From: Congeria kusceri
Lineage: Eukaryota > Mollusca > Bivalvia > Myida > Dreissenidae
Direction of reading: 5' to 3'
Assembly: GCA_027627225.1 (NCBI GenBank)
Contig: CM051040.1
Span: 27,436,634 to 27,500,633 of the forward strand
DNA length: 64,000 nt
The position numbers and the translations under genes were made by a program. This document shows positions 63,811-64,000 of the stretch, one piece after another (within the stretch, counting starts at the first letter, position 1; the number at the start of each line of letters is the position of its first letter). The notes below the pieces were generated by a model that was not told the DNA's origin, searched no databases, and worked only from the letters and a program-made list of their open reading frames with translations.

Positions 63811-64000
63811 TCTTAAAAATGGATAATAATATTTAATTAATAAATAAACAACAATAAAAAGGTATCGTGAAAAGGCAAAAAAACAGTTATGTTATCTGCC
63901 AACAAAGTGTATGTATCAGGCATTTTACAGTTTGAAGGACTGGGGATAAATATGTGTTTACACTCAATAATACATCCTATTTGAACCGGTAATCCAAAAA
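63811..64000. other. AT-rich end of window
   Basis: Nothing recognised. Confidence 0.4.

Overview
This is eukaryotic, intron-rich, AT-rich nuclear DNA, most likely from a bivalve mollusc. The evidence is the repeat content: AGCTCACCA-type elements, 'GGTCAAGGTCA' runs, TGCTCCCC-ended elements and fold-back MITEs built around GGCTAATCCGGGACG. A heterodont such as Dreissena would fit, but that is recollection of repeat flavour and was not checked. There are no bacterial operons and no CRISPR arrays, and I saw no rRNA or tRNA genes.

Positions 3615-39067 (+) hold the C-terminal half of one large gene, the Trio/kalirin RhoGEF-kinase. I could place 15 coding exons. Their phases agree at every junction and they sum to 2904 nt, or 968 codons. 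They encode the second PH domain, a Ser-rich linker, an SH3 domain, an Ig domain, an FN3 domain and a C-terminal Ser/Thr kinase domain. The N-terminal part (Sec14, spectrin repeats, DH1-PH1, DH2) lies before the window. A last short exon near 40607 is possible.

Positions 41000-52000 carry no recognised gene and are dominated by MITEs and satellites. At 52128-57033 (+) I assemble a candidate small secreted protein: a two-codon first exon (Met-Lys), a signal-peptide exon at 52619, and a repeat-bearing exon at 56621 in matching phase. At 61870-63406 (-) lie the last two exons of a second, unrelated Cys-rich protein, also in matching phase.

The rest is repeats. The main arrays are 27 bp at 400-1310, 75 bp at 5640-8990 (about 44 copies, giving a 1,110-codon open frame on the minus strand), 45 bp at 14205-14860, 56 bp at 32230-34190, 46 bp at 48552-49150, 45 bp at 49480-52590 with higher-order structure, 101 bp x5 at 57519-58023, and about 62 bp at 62120-62990.

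The most unusual observation is that many intronic arrays are made of copies of an adjacent exon-intron boundary. Real splice acceptors, donors or whole exon starts are reiterated and decayed into the neighbouring intron. I see this at eight Trio junctions and at junctions of the two smaller genes.
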